Below are positions 37,301 through 46,682 of a stretch of DNA of 64,000 nt, in pieces. Position numbers and translations under genes: made by a program. The stretch covers positions 4,050,201 through 4,114,200 of the forward strand of contig NC_135225.1 in assembly GCF_052324685.1 (NCBI RefSeq), read 5' to 3'. The stretch is from Brachyhypopomus gauderio. Taxonomy: Eukaryota > Chordata > Actinopteri > Gymnotiformes > Hypopomidae. The notes under the pieces were generated by a model. It worked only from the letters and a program-made list of their open reading frames with translations. It was not told the origin of the DNA and made no database searches. The first letter of the stretch is position 1, and every line of letters starts with the position of its first letter.

Positions 37301-40300
37301 TTTCTGATTTTACTTCAGTTTTTAAACATGACACTTCCACATCAGATTCGTGCACTTCTTCCTTTCCTTCTTGTGCAGAAATATCAGCCTCTGTTTTGCC
37401 TGCATGTAAGTTTATTTGTGGTCCTTTTACTTCTCGAAAACTTATGTCAAATTTTGGCAATCTGAATTTACTCTCTTGTCCATCGATTTGGATGTCTTTG
37501 TGAAATTTTCCTTTTTTGTCGTCATCAGGACCTTTAATGTTAAGTGATAATGGCTCATCTGACACTGTTACTTCTGCTTGTTTTAGACCTGTTTCAGGAG
37601 CAGGAACCTGTGATTCTACTCCCGAGACGTCTACTGCCACTTTTGACGTTTTGGCTCCAAATTTTGGCAAGGAAATTGAGGGTATTTTAAATTTTGTTGG
37701 AGAGCCAAACTTTGTTTCATCTTCTTGTTTTTTATCACCCATTGAAGGTGTAATCTCTGTATTCTCAACTTCCACATCTACATTTCTTTCTGGTAAAGAC
37801 CCCTCAGCATTTTTAAGAGTCACATCAGCTTCTGTGATTTTAGTGTCAGACTTAGAAAATCCGAATTTAGGAAATGAAAAGCTTGAGCGCTTTGTTTTCA
37901 TTTCATGATCTTTGCAATCTTCTTCTGGTACATCTTCTTTTATATTTGCCTTTGCATCTGGCATTTCAACCTCAGCTGCATACGTTGCTGGCATATCTGT
38001 TATAGAAATCTCAGTATCTTTTTTGGAAGGACTAAAATGCATCTTTGGCACTTTTACTTCTGGAAAACTGATCTCAAATTTTGGTAGCTTGAACTTGCTT
38101 CCCTGTCCTGCCATTTCAGTACTTTGAGTCTTCTCATCAACATTATACAACTGTACTTCTTTGGCCAAATCAGGACCTTTCTTGTCTGGAAGACTTTTTC
38201 CTATTCCAAACTGTTCATGTATAGGTATATCTGCCTCCTTTTTTTCATACTTTGTATATGACTTTGAGCGTATGTTCTCTATTGTATGTAGTTTTAGGTC
38301 TTTGTCTTCAGGAAGATAAACATCTTTCAAGCTGGTATCAGTTTGAGGTACATCCACTTCAAATTTCTTAATCTTTATTTCTCCAGCATCATTTTTATGG
38401 ACTTCTGTTTTTGGAAAATCAGTTCCAATATCTGGGAACCGAATGTCAGGTTTGGTGATTCCAAAGCTTGGCATGGTTATTTTTGCTTTCTTTGATTTCT
38501 TTTCCTGTCCTTTCTGGTTCCCATATTTCTTCGTTTTGGTCTTTTCACCAGGTTGTATATCTTTGTCTGCTTTGATTTTTGTCTTTTGTATATTTGATTT
38601 CTTTATGGCTTCCATCCCTGGTATTTCAATGTCTTCTCGCTTTGGAAGTTTGAATGTAACCTCTGACATTTTCTCATCATCTGTGATTAGCATTGTATCA
38701 GTGTTTGGTTTTGAAATGTTTGGCTTTGTATAATCTAATTTTTTTATAGCTACTGAAATTTGTTCAGGATCATAATGTAGCTCAACATTTGGTATTTTGG
38801 TCCCAAGGTCTTTATCTGCAATATCAGAAGCTGATGACTTTTCTTTACCCATTTGGCTTTTAGTTAATGTAGTGCTACTGTCTGCACTAGTCACAGATAT
38901 TTTACGAGGAGAACCTCTAGGGGTTATGTTAGACTTATCTCCCTTCATTTCCATAATTGTGACTTCCCTTTGTACAAGCACGCCTGTAACATCACCCTCA
39001 GGTAGTTTAAAAGCTGGAAATTTGGAGACAGCCACTTTAACATCCTCAACACTGAACTGTTCATCTGTTTGGTGAGCCTGGATTTTCACCTCTTTAGTAA
39101 TATTAGTAATCTTCTCTATTTTGGGTACCTTAATTACAGGAGCCTGAAGACATGGTTTAGCTTCTATCCCTGGAATCTCAATGTCTTCTCTTTTTGGGAG
39201 AGAGGTCTTCATTTGCTCTTGTTTTGTCATTTTTATTGGGTCTTGTGTTGCAAATTTGGAGAAATCAACATTTGGCAATTTAAACTTTGATTCAGATTTT
39301 TTGTCTACATCTGCTATTAAGTGGTCAGTATATGTCACTGTGGGTAGCATAAACTTTTTTATTTCCAAATCCTTCATGTCTAAAGCAGAAACTGAAGTGT
39401 CTGTTTTAGATTTTGCTTGGGAAATATCAGGTATGACAAAACTTGCTTCCTGTGTGTCAGTGATAGCGCTCTCTTGTTTCTTGTCAGAACACTCTGGTAG
39501 CAAGAACTGAAACCCATCCATTGCACTAGCAAAGTGAGGCTTTGTTGTAGCCATGTCAGCCAATGGACCTCTGATTCGAATCCCATAACTCTCATTTTCA
39601 AATACGTTTCTTTCCTTCAACTCTTTTTCACCACCTGTCGTCTGTGGTTTTTTCAGTTCTCCTACACTAAATAATTCTAGAGAATCATCTAATTTTGGTG
39701 TGGTCATTTTTGTATTTATGGATACTAAGTCTTCCTCTGAACTGCCCTTGATGACCACCTGTGTGTTTAAGTCAGGGTTAAGCTGAAATCTTTCAGACTC
39801 TGCCTGTGATATTACAACAGGACTTACTCCATCATTGTCAGAAGCACATATATCTGAAATTATATTTTCACCTGATTGGTTACCTATTCCTGCATCCGTT
39901 TTCTCTTTCTGATGAATGTTAACTTTCATTTCAGATCTCTCCACCTTTCCTTCCTCCAGGGTCCTCATAATACCTGCAGAACCCTCTGCAAATGTAACTG
40001 AAATATCTGTAGTCTTTAATGTATTGCCCAAACTAATATAATGAACCTTATGTTGCTGTTCCATTTCTGACAAACTTGAGAGTGCATGGTCTTGCTTGAT
40101 CTTGGAAGATATCTCACTCTCAGTTTCTTCTGCTACATGTGCAGTGTCTTCCAATTTTGCTGTAACTTCTTCAGGCAACTTTTCTTCCACACTATCAACT
40201 TGTAGATTTTCACAAACTGCCATGTTCTCTGTTATTAACTCCTTCCCCTTTCTCTGAGGTTCCTCAACAGATTTGCTCCTGTAGCCTTTCGTCTTGCCAC

Positions 40301-40559
40301 TTGACTGCATTTTTTGTTTCTTTTTCTGTTCTTTTTCATCTGGAAATTTTAATGGTGACTTGAATGGGGATTCTGTATCACTTGTTGGTGGGCTCATTTC
40401 TAATTTCCTGTGTTCTTCTGCTTCTGATGTACTGTGAGATCTCTTGAATTGGGCTCTGCGTCCCCTGCCAAAAGAAGGAAATTTTGGCCATGATATGCGG
40501 TCTTGCTGTTTCTTCATTTTTCTCTGAGTTCTCATCTCTGGTGAGCTCTCCACATTGCC
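28365..40559 (-). CDS. ahnak2: AHNAK2, giant last coding exon (repeat-bearing scaffold)
   Basis: This exon runs uninterrupted from an AG acceptor just above 40559 to a TAA at 28365-28367 and gives 4064 of about 4265 residues. The first codons read GNVESSPEMR, in phase 0 with the PDZ exon upstream. A basic linker follows (SWPKFPSF, then RSHSTSEAEE, then SPPTSDTESPF), which resembles the linker of mammalian AHNAK2. The bulk is about a dozen units of roughly 216 residues with motifs such as KMPKFGISFPEVKGPKIDL, DISLPEGKGEVHVPDVEMP, VSLPQVDVSLPGQDVKVEG and KFKLPTISLPKFG; the outer units are more diverged. The last ~600 residues are non-repetitive, acidic and Ser/Thr-rich. AHNAK proteins are very large scaffolds at the plasma membrane and Z-band. 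The intact frame over 12 kb argues for a functional gene and good local sequence quality. AHNAK or periaxin are the alternatives, but the N-terminal exons favour AHNAK2. Confidence 0.93.
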   Translation of the reverse strand, partial: GNVESSPEMRTQRKMKKQQDRISWPKFPSFGRGRRAQFKRSHSTSEAEEHRKLEMSPPTSDTESPFKSPLKFPDEKEQKKKQKMQSSGKTKGYRSKSVEEPQRKGKELITENMAVCENLQVDSVEEKLPEEVTAKLEDTAHVAEETESEISSKIKQDHALSSLSEMEQQHKVHYISLGNTLKTTDISVTFAEGSAGIMRTLEEGKVERSEMKVNIHQKEKTDAGIGNQSGENIISDICASDNDGVSPVVISQAESERFQLNPDLNTQVVIKGSSEEDLVSINTKMTTPKLDDSLELFSVGELKKPQTTGGEKELKERNVFENESYGIRIRGPLADMATTKPHFASAMDGFQFLLPECSDKKQESAITDTQEASFVIPDISQAKSKTDTSVSALDMKDLEIKKFMLPTVTYTDHLIADVDKKSESKFKLPNVDFSKFATQDPIKMTKQEQMKTSLPKREDIEIPGIEAKPCLQAPVIKVPKIEKITNITKEVKIQAHQTDEQFSVEDVKVAVSKFPAFKLPEGDVTGVLVQREVTIMEMKGDKSNITPRGSPRKISVTSADSSTTLTKSQMGKEKSSASDIADKDLGTKIPNVELHYDPEQISVAIKKLDYTKPNISKPNTDTMLITDDEKMSEVTFKLPKREDIEIPGMEAIKKSNIQKTKIKADKDIQPGEKTKTKKYGNQKGQEKKSKKAKITMPSFGITKPDIRFPDIGTDFPKTEVHKNDAGEIKIKKFEVDVPQTDTSLKDVYLPEDKDLKLHTIENIRSKSYTKYEKKEADIPIHEQFGIGKSLPDKKGPDLAKEVQLYNVDEKTQSTEMAGQGSKFKLPKFEISFPEVKVPKMHFSPSKKDTEISITDMPATYAAEVEMPDAKANIKEDVPEEDCKDHEMKTKRSSFSFPKFGFSKSDTKITEADVTLKNAEGSLPERNVDVEVENTEITPSMGDKKQEDETKFGSPTKFKIPSISLPKFGAKTSKVAVDVSGVESQVPAPETGLKQAEVTVSDEPLSLNIKGPDDDKKGKFHKDIQIDGQESKFRLPKFDISFREVKGPQINLHAGKTEADISAQEGKEEVHESDVEVSCLKTEVKSEKPKVDSKCQDAEIKKPVFSFPRFSFSKSETRDAESDVSLPQVDVSLPEEDVKIEKQDANIKLAMGYTGEEDTRKVGSSTKYKLPTISLPKFGTKAPKAAVEISEAEVQMKGPEINLPQTEVLVSSQPLSVDVKTPEVGKESKSVNVDINAEDIKIEGQESKIKMPKFAISFSEVKGPKIDLNGCQTTEISLPEGKGELNAPDVEGPDVKTEVKLDLPKGETQGVQVEMKKSGFSLPKIGLSRSETKTTEADVSLPQVDVSLQGQDVKIEGPDVEIKSAMHDTKEEDKMKVGSATKFKLPTISLPKFGAKAPKVEVDISRDDAQIKAPEISLPQTEVAVSSEPMSLSIKTPDIDKEVKSVTADIKAEDMKIEGQESKFKMPKFGISFPEVKGPKIDLYGSKTMTDISLPEGKAEVHVPDVEMPDVKTEVKLDLPKGETQGVQVEMKKSGFSLPKIGLSKSESKAPDTDVSLPQVDVSLQGQDEQIEGPDADIKLTMCDSGEEDKIKVGSATKFKLPTISLPRFGAKAPNVSVDISGEDAQMKGSEISLPQSEVVVSTEPLLLNIKKPDIDKDAKSLNVDIKAEDMKIEGQESKFKMPKFGISFPEVKGPKIDLHGSKTTDISLPEGKGKVHVPDVEMSDVKTELNLHLPKGDSKGLKVEMKKPGGSLPTVGFSKSTEASDAELSLPQVDVSLPGQDVKIEGPESSIKLAMCFTEEDNKMKPGSTTKFTLPTISHPKIGGKAPKAEVDIFGDDVQMKGPEISLPQKEVAVSSEPMSLYIKTPDIDKEVKSPTADIKAEDMKIEGQESKFKMPKFGISFPDVKGPKIDLHGSKTMTDISLPEGKGEVHVPDVEMPDVKTEVKLDLPKGETQGVQVEMKKSGFSLPKIGLSISESKGPDTDVSLPQVDVSLPRQDVKVEGPDANVNLAMGDIGEQDKLKFGSPTKFKLPTISLPKFGSKAKKESVDMSGVDVQIKAPEISLPQTEVAVSSEPMPLNIKTPDIDKEVKSVTADIKAEDMKIEGQESKFKIPKFGISFPEVKGPRIDLHGSKTTTDISLPEGKGEVHVPDVEMPDVKTEVKLDLPKGETQGVQVEMKKSGFSSPKIGLSKSETKAPDTDVSLPQVDVSLPGQDVKVEGPDANVNLAMGDIGEQDKLKFGSPTKFKLPTISLPKFGSKAKKESVDISGVDVQIKAPEISLPQTEVAVSSEPMSLNIKTPDIDKEVKSVTADIKAEDMKIEGQESKFKMPKFGISFPEVKGPKIDLHGSKTTTDISLPEGKGEVHVPDVEMPDVKTEVKLDLPKGETQGVQVEMKKSGFSLPKIGLSKSETKAPDTDVSLPQVDVSLPGQDVKVEGPDVEVNLAMGDIGEQDKLKFGSPTKFKLPTISFPKFGSKAKKESVDISGVDVQIKAPEISLPQTEVAVSSEPMSLNIKTSDIDKEVKSVTADIKAEDMKIDGQESKFKMPKFGISFPDVKGPKIDLHGSKTTTDISLPEGKGEVHVPDVEMPDVKTEVKLDLPKGETQGVQVEIKKSGFSLPKIGLSKSETKAPDTDVSLPQVDVSLQGQDVKVEGPDANVNLAMGDIGEQDKLKFGSPTKFKLPTISFPKFGSKAKKESVDMSGVDVQIKAPEISLPQTEVAVSSEPMSLNIKTPDIDKEVKSVTADIKAEDMKIDGQESKFKMPKFGISFPDVKGPKIDLHGSKTTTDISLPEGKGEVHVPDVEMPDVKTEVKLDLPKGETQGVQVEMKKSGFSLPKIGLSKSETKAPDTDVSLPQVDVSLPGQDVKVEGPDANVNLTMGDIGEQDKLKFGSPTKFTLPTISLPKFGSKAKKESVDISGVDVQIKAPEISLPQTEVAVSSEPMSLNIKTPDIDKEIKSLTADIKAEDMKIEGQESKFKMPKFGISFPEVKGPKIDLHGGKTTDISLPEGKGEVHAPDVEGPDVKTEVKLDLPKGETQGVQVEMKKSGFSLPKIGLSKSETKTTEADVSLPQVDASLAEEDVKIEDIKLAMGDTGKEDKPKFGSPTKFKLPTISFPKFGAKVTKEAEDISSVSAHMKGPDITLQQTELKVPADAIAVEIKGPHTDKQGKSLKVKPQDDQFEGQESKFKLPKFAISFPDVKGPKIELPASKTQTDIALPEVKAEVHVSAGEMKDVKSEEKGNLPEVDPKGLEVKAKKTGFSFPWFGFSKAETKAPKADITLPKVDVSLTKENVKIEETNTDVSLSIGDTGQEDKMKFGSPTKFKLPSISLPKFGAKSTKESVDISAAVDEQIQRSEIHLPEVEMSVSAVPLPVDIKVPERDKEGKSLSVETKTQTVEKEKKSKLPKFGISIPEVKGTKIDLHASKTQTDIALPEGKGEVHASDLEIPNIKSEVEVNLPEVDSKDIEIKMKKSGFSFPKFGFSKPETKAPEADVSVPPVDVSLPDENGKMEGSDVALSIDDTRQTDETKFESPTKFKLPSMSFPKFRTKTSKAALDVSAVHVEVPRPEISQPEAELKVSYELLSVDPKGPGVDKEGKSCMEMDIADIKPEINDHIKWKDSKAEAEIKDKVQQSPEAAVKHKEGSPSRFKPLTMKMPIITVSKSQLQDGQDDAVMSGAPEPKHKEITQGQEKSSKFTIPKFADVLRGFDVEFTVPKLDEIEQTKKETPTKQEHVTGVKGEDSKEGVTTNKGGAQEKSMLRFTIPKLRFNHPSDESDNIVNSEAVLENKLSSPTNTAKVNEQEDSQSPRKGHECPEVDIKAKGAEKSSTVEVEEDNVSPTLSLRSSEAFADLSAPTTEQVGLSLASPTKIKVKYSEPTIEVSDLHGDVITSTTSTELIFMEPHQPEKVNIPFSDESSSSSLNTLKQMSGEVHIIKSNVQTVPDTQHATILTYLGSQVIQTLPAEEMTITSDSVLSVETHRVLKEEHTLIEKHVMEEILSDEKVLVTSRTQVFEGGVAEPITDDTASSIQKLKDIVHTEKMRFFEGAESGEKIIMISETSLRHADSSTDENEGK

Positions 40560-40648
40560 CTAGAATAATTAAAGGGAATCTTAAGTGGTTTGTCAACATT
40601 TGTGAATGTGAAGAAATGTTTGAAAGAGAAGAACAGTGTAGTCACCAC

Positions 40649-40806
40649 CTCTGGGTGTACAATGTCAGCATCTTCTGGCATTGTTGAATCCACTTTGCGT
40701 TTGAGACAAATCTCCATTTTATATGGCTGAGCATGCTCAAGAATTTGCAGCGCATCTTCATACGACACATTATCAAAGTATACCGTGGCACTAAGTATCT
40801 GATCAC
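40649..40806 (-). CDS. ahnak2: AHNAK2 coding exon 6 (PDZ domain, second half)
   Basis: One hundred and fifty-eight bases with AG acceptor and GT donor (gtggtg), phase 1 in and phase 0 out. It encodes DQILSATVYFDNVSYEDALQ, ILEHAQPYKMEICLKRKV and an acidic tail ending DIVHPE. The YEDAL-x-x-L-x-x-A-x-PYK helix is the pattern of AHNAK2 and periaxin rather than AHNAK. It joins in frame to the giant exon across an intron of only 89 bases. Confidence 0.92.
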
Positions 40807-40952
40807 CTGAAGGGATACAAATGAGGATGAAAACTTGTGTTCAATGTTTAAATTAAAACGATAATCAATAACTAAAATGCAATCACTATCCTTTATAACA
40901 CACTCAGGTCAAAGTATAACTAGTGACCATGTTTTGTTTGCTCTGTACATAC

Positions 40953-41106
40953 CCTCTTTCATACTCAGGTGCTTTGAAGCAGGTGAGTCAGGTTTCACTT
41001 CTTTGATGAAGATTCCCTCTCTTCCTCCACCAGTCAACACTAAGCCCTCAGCACACGCTTCTTTCACTGTTTTCATAACCACTCCAGACTCTCCACTCTG
41101 TATGTC
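40953..41106 (-). CDS. ahnak2: AHNAK2 coding exon 5 (PDZ domain, first half)
   Basis: One hundred and fifty-four bases with AG acceptor and consensus donor (gtatgt), phase 0 in and phase 1 out. It encodes the first PDZ strands, with the carboxylate-binding loop as LTGGGREGIFIKEV and then DSPASKHLSMKEG. The GGG-x-x-GIF loop and the DSPA turn are typical of the AHNAK/periaxin PDZ class, which is known to mediate homodimerisation. The domain spans about residues 112-192 of the full protein together with the next exon. Confidence 0.92.
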
Positions 41107-42321
41107 CTAAAGACATAGATGGTGAGATATTGATATATATGAGCAGAATATCTGTAACATTTCACATATGTTTTATTTAACAACAACAAATCGAAGAGTG
41201 GCCATAGTGATAATTTTACGAACCACTGAGGGAAGCAATAACAGCAGGGGTGTGATGCACAGTCTCACACAACCATGATGAGCACTGAACACTAACCAGA
41301 TACAACAAAGGAGTGTGGCAGACACACAAACTTCTCTGCTACTGTCAACGCATCAGTGAATCTGTGTCCCTTATGATTGTATCCACATACAGCCCTCTTT
41401 CTCATTTCGTAAAGTGTATTGTGCACTGCCATTGGCATATTTGAAGTAGTGACCCATGGATACCCACTTTTTAAAGGACTATGTAGTTTGTGCTCAGTTT
41501 TTTAGATTCCTGATGGAAATGCTAAGTGCTGTAATTGTGTCTTGTGCAACTATATGCTGACTCAATATGCTGTTGTACATGCACACAAAAAATGTAACAA
41601 TTGGGGAAGAATATTGTTTGTTTACGTTTATGGTATACTTGCTAGTTTGTCCCTGTGGCATTTTTAAGTAGGCAAAACAAAATGTCAATTAAGAACAGAG
41701 GCAGAGGCAGGGCATTAAGTTAATTCTTTACATTTTATGGAGCTAGAAATTGTTAATCAGTCCAATACAGGTGAGACCTTGAAAATCAGCTCTCACAGAG
41801 GAAGGCTTGGTACATTTTTAATCTTAACACTGTCTTCTCATGGGATGAAGATTATTCTTTTTCTGCTTATTCTGTTTTATGTAATTAAATATATTCATAT
41901 ATCCAAAATGCTTATTTATAGTTATATGCCTCTGTTCTGTTAGAACATCCATACATTTATTGTATAATTTGAATATATTTTTCCATTGCTCTTCATCCCT
42001 TGAATACATTATGCATACTGGCATATTATCATAGACATTTCCCTCATTTTTTAAAAACTGTGTATAAGTTGGTTTATTGGCTTGTTGCTTTGAATCCCAC
42101 TAGGATGCTGATGAAGGTTTAACGGCTGAAACTTTCATATTTATGTCCTAGCATTTATAATAAATATTTGTACACTATACGAGAGTTGTCTGCTTGTTTT
42201 CAACTGTTTTAAACATATTCCGGGCATTACAGCTGATTTGGAAAATGTATTCTAAAAAGTTTTTTTATATTGTAAAATTTAAATCAAAACAAATGATGAT
42301 GACTGTTTTAATTTGTCAGAC

Positions 42322-42423
42322 CTCACTCATTTTTGCAGTGGAGCGCTTGTCAAACAGAGATCCAAAACCAATTCTTCTGGTTTTTTTGCTCTTGTGTGGT
42401 GAGTCATATAGGTCCTCCTCTAC
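42322..42423 (-). CDS. ahnak2: AHNAK2 coding exon 4 (basic linker)
   Basis: One hundred and two bases (34 codons, phase 0 to 0) with AG acceptor and GT donor (gtctga). It encodes a lysine/arginine-rich segment, VEEDLYDSPHKSKKTRRIGF followed by GSLFDKRSTAKMSE, just before the PDZ domain. No domain is recognisable; a similar basic linker stands in this place in mammalian AHNAK2. Confidence 0.85.
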
Positions 42424-42532
42424 CTTAAAGAAGAAAAAATGTATATAAGGCAAAAACCACATTTAAAATTAGTCAGACTGATAAACCCAGACTTTGACCT
42501 AACTGATGTTGTGGTAGATATGTGGTAATGAC

Positions 42533-42619
42533 CTGTTTTTCGGCTGGAAACTCCTCTACAGGAGAAGAGCCCTGAGGCCGAGGTCTTTCCCCCTCTAAAA
42601 TCTCAGGCTCCTCAAATAC
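42533..42619 (-). CDS. ahnak2: AHNAK2 coding exon 3
   Basis: Eighty-seven bases (29 codons, phase 0 to 0) between AG and GT (gtcatt). It encodes an acidic stretch containing ERPRPQGSSPVEEF. The RPRPQGSSPV core is the clearest AHNAK2-specific match in the gene and separates it from AHNAK and periaxin. Confidence 0.88.
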
Positions 42620-42706
42620 CTAATGATAGAAATTCATTAGACGTTTTTATGTTAGCAAAAATGTGGGAGTGGAGTTTTTCTGCAGTCTTTTTGTGGAATC
42701 ACTTAC

Positions 42707-42756
42707 TGAATCGTCCTCTAAGTCTTGCTCTGGCCCCCTCAGCCTACGTCCAGGAC
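42707..42756 (-). CDS. ahnak2: AHNAK2 coding exon 2
   Basis: Fifty bases bounded by an AG acceptor and a consensus donor (gtaagtg). It completes the Gly codon of exon 1 and encodes PGRRLRGPEQDLEDDS, ending in phase 0. The GR-x-L then acidic ED-D-S pattern matches the corresponding part of mammalian AHNAK2 as remembered. The phase fit on both sides is the main support. Confidence 0.85.
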
Positions 42757-44975
42757 CTATTTAAAAAATGCAGCATAAGCAGATATTTAATTATTCAGTT
42801 AGCACAATACTCAGTACACTATGTTTTTGTGATATAATGCATGAATTGTTGAGGAATGTCAGACGATCTGGAAGCAGCAATATGAAACAATAAATCATTA
42901 TTTCTGATAAATCGAAAAACAAAAAAAAAAACAAATGATTTACTCTTATTTACTTTGTATTATGCATTACATGTTATAATTTACTCTTTAATAATATTTT
43001 CCATATTAAAAATTTGCTTAGACCACAGCTCTGAGCCCCCAACCCCCGCCTTCGAAACTATTTCCTGGAAAATATTCTCAAGAGGATCCATGTAGTCTCT
43101 GTCTTCCAGTTCTGTCTGTAATGTGAGCAGACTGAAGCACATTATTGATCTGTAGGGCTCAGGCTGCTAGCAGAGACCAAGTTGTATGGAGGAATGGAGG
43201 AAACCAACTACATAATCAAAATGAGACTTGACTGTCTAGTTATACTGGAATCCTGTCAACTTGGTTTGACGTGGTTAAAAGTTGTTGTCAAAAAGTTGTA
43301 AATAGTTAAGATATGGATTGGAATAAGCCTTTACTATAAGTATGTTAAAGAAAAAAATAAGTAAGAAACACCAAGATTTTCACATGAAAATATTCCACCA
43401 TTTTGCTATAACATTTGTAAGTGCATTCAAAATGGTAGTGCATTAAAAAAAGGTTGGTTATCTGCAACAAAGCAGAATTTGTCTGTGATTTAACATGTAT
43501 CTTGGAGCAGAATTATTTTTAAACCACAAAAAGCCTTGTTTGTGTCCTTGCCCACCGCATTCATATACCCACCCATTTTTAGACTATTCTCTCCTAAAAC
43601 ATGACACATGATGAAAGAAGATACAATTTCCAGTATTGAAATAATCAGAGCCTGTGAAATACAAGAGTTGCCCGAATGCGGTAGGTAGGTGATATAAACA
43701 TTTTTGTCCGGCTGAAATCTAACAGAAAAAAAAAATCTCACAACAAAAAATCTCAACATTATTCAGTGTCTTCTAGGTCACTGTAAAATACCCACAAAAC
43801 TATATAGTTAGAAGATGATAATCAAAATGAGTATACAGGGGTTTTAACATTATTATTATTATTATAAGCTATTATTAAACTTATGTGTTTGCATAAGATC
43901 ACTGCTTGGCATCCTCATTTTCTGACCTGTTGGCATTGTACACATATGCGCACACACAACACCCATGACAATCTGTAGTCAACTCATGAAGATGAATTGC
44001 TTTATTGCTGAGTAATTGGTGCAGCATGTTTCTGCTTGCTGAGTAAAAGTCATGTGACACCAGCATTTCATCGTGGAAGAAATACACACATATGCTCTCA
44101 TGACCCACTCGTAAATATGCTAATAATAGAGACATTGTAGCTATGTAGTGTAATGATATTGTAGTAATGCTAATGTAGTAATGTAGCCATGTAGTAATGC
44201 TAGCAATGTGTGTTACCTCCAAGTTTTCAGAAACACCACTGTGGCTGACATACTATTAATGGTTTGTAGGCCATTAATATGTTGGTGGGTAAAGTACAGT
44301 GATCTATACTACAGCCATGTATCATGTCTCTTAATGTGACGCTCTTAGCACTATGAAACTGTTTTCACATGATCAGGAAGCTCACCTTGCTAAAGGCCTA
44401 TACCCCACAGCTCCTTAAAGTCTAGCTGCATTATACTGATTGAACTTGTGACACAAATGTTACATACCCTGGTATTTTATGCACACAGTTTATGCACATT
44501 TGAAGAGTCTTTGTATTTTACTATGTTAAATACAATAATATCTATGCTCGAGTATATCAAGGGTTAAGTGTCAGAAATGTAAATGCACCACCAATAGTAA
44601 CAAAACTCAAATTGTGTAAGCTTATAACGACCACTGTAAACAGATGTTCTTCTGCGGAATTCAGAACTAGCCCTTTTTAGAGACACATAAATTTGAGCTG
44701 ATGCAGTCTTGTCTTGTCTTGGTGCTTTGTCCAATAAGCATCATCAGTGCACCTGCTGCTGCAGTCTAATGACTAAGCAGAGGGGTATTTACTTACAGAT
44801 TAACTTAATAGTGACCTGGCGTTAAGAACAATCAGCCGAGGACAAACATCCTGGTTAGTGTATCATCTACGACAGGACTTCAAGACCTTTTACTGGAATT
44901 TGAGTGCATGACTTGGTGAACGTAATAGACCCCCAATTATAGATAGAGCAATTGTGTTTTAGTATGTAAGTGTAG

Positions 44976-44979
<4 letters not shown>

Positions 44980-45032
<53 letters not shown>
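44980..45032. repeat. (TG)n microsatellite in ahnak2 intron 1
   Basis: About 26 uninterrupted TG units. Confidence 0.95.
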
Positions 45033-45034
<2 letters not shown>

Positions 45035-46682
45035 TGTGTGAATTAATTTGTTCCAATAAATGTATAAAAGGTCAAAGTGTTCAGATGTATTAACAAGAGC
45101 AAGCAGAAACTGAACACAGGAAATGTATTATTACTATCAGCTTACTCCAGATGTTTGTCAATTTCGGCAGAAAATTACTAAAATTAGATATTTAAATGAA
45201 ATTATTATATGATTAAATAATTCACTGTGTGAAGACAGCAGTATGTTTTTTTATGTGATGCCCAAATGCAATCAACAAAAAAGTAGACTGTTGCATCAGT
45301 TTTTTCAATCAGATTCTCCTCAAAACAATTGCACATTTTAGCTCAGAAATTGCAGATTGCACTCACCTGGGTTGTTTGTCTATCTAGATTTATATGTCAT
45401 GGTACTGTCCCTGTATGTCCTGTGTGACTGCAACCAATTCATTAAACACTCTTGCTTTGAAACAGCTTGTATTTGAGTTCGGGAGGAGTCACACTGCCCT
45501 GCCCCTTACAGGGAACACTTGTTAGGCAGCACAGGCAACAACATGCATACTTCTCAGAAATAAAATCCAGAATTTGAATGTGTTTAATGTGCTATTGTCC
45601 ATTTCATTGTAAGTGTACGTGCGCAAATGGATGAATGAATGTACATTAAACCTAGTGGGGAATATGTTGTTCTTGGTGCGCGTGTTTCCTAATTGTCAAA
45701 GGAATGCAGATATTTAACAATAAAAATACATTCAAATAAATAATAGTTGAGATGGTCACATGGTTGAACGCTCTTTCTGCAATTTATTTTGCTTTTGGGA
45801 GGGGGGTGGGGTTAAACATTTTTTATAAAAGCAGTCAGTCATGGATACAGTAAATGAGGTATCCAAAACCAAACAACCCCTATCCCCCACAAAGCACTTA
45901 ACATATCTCTTCCCACATCAACCAATCATGATTTTGCAGTTCCTGCAATCACTTGCTTGTGATTTTGTGTAGTCTGAGAAATGCAACACTTGTAAATTCA
46001 TAATAAAGTTCCTCCCTAATCAAATATTTACTTTCAGGGTGCTGTTTAAAAGGTGATAAGAACATGACCTATACACTGAGTGTTTTTTTCAGACTGCCTA
46101 TGTATTGTCCATGACCACGTTAAATATACTATGATGTAGTGAAAAGTCTTTAAATATGATAATGTAAAGATATGATTTAACTGTGAAATTGTTAGCTTAA
46201 GTATATGTTACTTACTTCAATGACGGTTATATCTGATATGTAACATAAGAGATTTGTCCAAATGTGTACATGGACAATTAAGAATGCACAGTTGTTATTC
46301 CAAATTAAAAATCCATTTTTGAGCATGTGTTCATGGTCATGTGACTGTCTAGATGCACAGCTGAGTAGCTAAAATAAATATTTTACAATATATTTTGAAA
46401 CGTTTTCTTTATAGCTGCTAATATTAGTTGGCATTTTTTTGGCCTAAATCAACCTATTTTCTTTGACTACAGATTTCTTCTTGGGAGAAAATAGAAATAT
46501 ATAGAAATATATACTTGTTTTGGACTAAAGGCTTTGGATCATGGAATCTGCCAATCAGGTGTTGTGTTTGCTGCTTACAGTTGTTAAGCTGTTTTTGTGG
46601 TGTTGCTCCTCAACTTTTGGTACTGCATTATTTTTAGTTATTTATAATTCTTATAATATAAGGATATTTTTCATTTTATAGC

